Assembly: GCA_964631125.1 (NCBI GenBank)
Contig: CAZVYN010000045.1
Span: forward strand, 1 to 33,706
Direction of reading: 5' to 3'
Source of the DNA: CAZVYN01 sp964631125
GTDB taxonomy: Bacteria; Eisenbacteria; RBG-16-71-46; CAIMUX01
DNA: 33,706 nucleotides
Under the pieces are notes generated by a model. That model made no database searches. It saw only the letters and a list, made by a program, of their open reading frames with translations, and was not told where the DNA came from. Numbering within the stretch: position 1 is the stretch's first letter; every line of letters begins with the position of its first letter. Positions 33,257 to 33,706 of the stretch are shown piece after piece. A program made the translations under genes and the position numbers.

Positions 33257-33706
33257 TCAGGAAGCGAGCGTGCGTGCGAGAGCGTAGAAGAGCTCCATTC
33301 CGGGGCCGTCGGACTCGAGCAGATCGAACGAATCGGCGGCGCGCCTGCGTTCACCCCAAGCTCCGTCCATCCAGAGCGGAACTTGCGAGAGGGTCTGGGC
33401 GCGTTCGGGATGCGGCATGAGCGCGAGGACGTTCCCCGCCGCGTTGCACACACCGGCGGCGTCGAAGAGGCTCCCGTTCGGATTCTCGGGGAAGCCGCGC
33501 GCCCCCTCCCCGCGAACGTTCGCATAGCGCAGCGCGACGTCGGCCGGCAGTTCGCGCCGCGCCTCGCGATCCTCGGAAGCGAAGCGACCCTCGCCGTGCG
33601 CCATCGGCATCGGCAGCGACTCGTCGAGATCGCGCGTGAAGAGGCAGCGCGCGGCCGCGGTCCCCGGCGCGAGGAAGATCCAGCGGGTGTAATAGCCGTC
33701 GCGGCC
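33257..33706 (-). CDS. purQ: FGAM synthase glutaminase subunit PurQ, N-terminus cut by window edge
   Basis: Class I glutamine amidotransferase supplying ammonia to FGAM synthase. The visible 149 residues hold the C-terminal half: GRDGYYTRWIFLAPGTAAAR, then LPMPMAHGEGRF, VCNAAGNVLALMPHPERAQT with the catalytic His-x-Glu, and a C-terminal MELFYALARTL. The nucleophile Cys lies beyond the right edge. The frame is open to the last base. It leads the purQ-purS-purF run; purL is probably outside the window. Confidence 0.92.
   Translation of the reverse strand, partial: GRDGYYTRWIFLAPGTAAARCLFTRDLDESLPMPMAHGEGRFASEDREARRELPADVALRYANVRGEGARGFPENPNGSLFDAAGVCNAAGNVLALMPHPERAQTLSQVPLWMDGAWGERRRAADSFDLLESDGPGMELFYALARTLAS

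Overview
The window is GC-rich, densely packed bacterial chromosome, and every gene but one lies on the minus strand. An LPS outer membrane is clear: lpxA, lpxB, lpxC-fabZ, lpxD, lpxK, waaA, bamA, ompH/skp and lolCD-type genes are all present. The LpxC-FabZ fusion, the McsA-McsB-ClpC arginine-phosphorylation module, a four-Cys (Fe-S type) PurF and a Minf_1886-family protein together point to the FCB/PVC side of the tree, for example an Eisenbacteria-like or related candidate phylum. That placement is inference only. I see no insertion sequence, CRISPR, prophage or rRNA, and no gene-free stretch longer than about 300 bases.

Layout, read in the direction of transcription from high to low coordinates. 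(1) 33706 to 13115 looks like one very long polycistronic array: purQ (cut by the window edge), a PurS-domain fusion, purF, lolC/E, lolD, mcsA, mcsB, clpC, bamA, ompH, lpxD, lpxC-fabZ, lpxA, a Gfo/Idh/MocA oxidoreductase, lpxB, a DUF374 acyltransferase, waaA and lpxK. Most junctions are 4-nt ATGA/GTGA overlaps or gaps under 25 nt. (2) 12465 to 13049 holds the only plus-strand gene, a small orphan lipoprotein. It converges on lpxK and diverges from nadB. (3) 12301 to 6368 is nadB, Minf_1886, a GT9 glycosyltransferase, mutL and miaA, with a good sigma70-type promoter in front of nadB. (4) 6321 to 1308 is tRNA-Gly, a DUF512 radical SAM protein, der, plsY, gpsA and a MerR regulator. (5) 1286 to 1 is tRNA-Pro, a terminator, surE and pcm (cut by the window edge).

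The genes join up functionally. LpxA, LpxC, LpxD, LpxB, LpxK and WaaA make Kdo-lipid A precursor, although no LpxH, LpxI or LpxG is seen here. LpxC-FabZ couples lipid A to fatty-acid synthesis. BamA and Skp insert and chaperone outer-membrane proteins, and LolCD releases lipoproteins. GpsA and PlsY start phospholipid synthesis. McsA/McsB/ClpC form a protein quality-control unit set inside the envelope cluster.

The most unusual feature is a 14-bp tandem repeat at 17451-17506. It turns the stop/start junction between the oxidoreductase and lpxB into a chain of three overlapping six-codon GTG...TGA mini-ORFs. Other points of note are a PurS domain with a long unidentified C-terminal extension, a CTG start for miaA, tRNA promoters embedded in the ends of upstream genes, an Asp-for-Cys change in the MutL metal site, and mcsAB-clpC without ctsR in an LPS-bearing organism.
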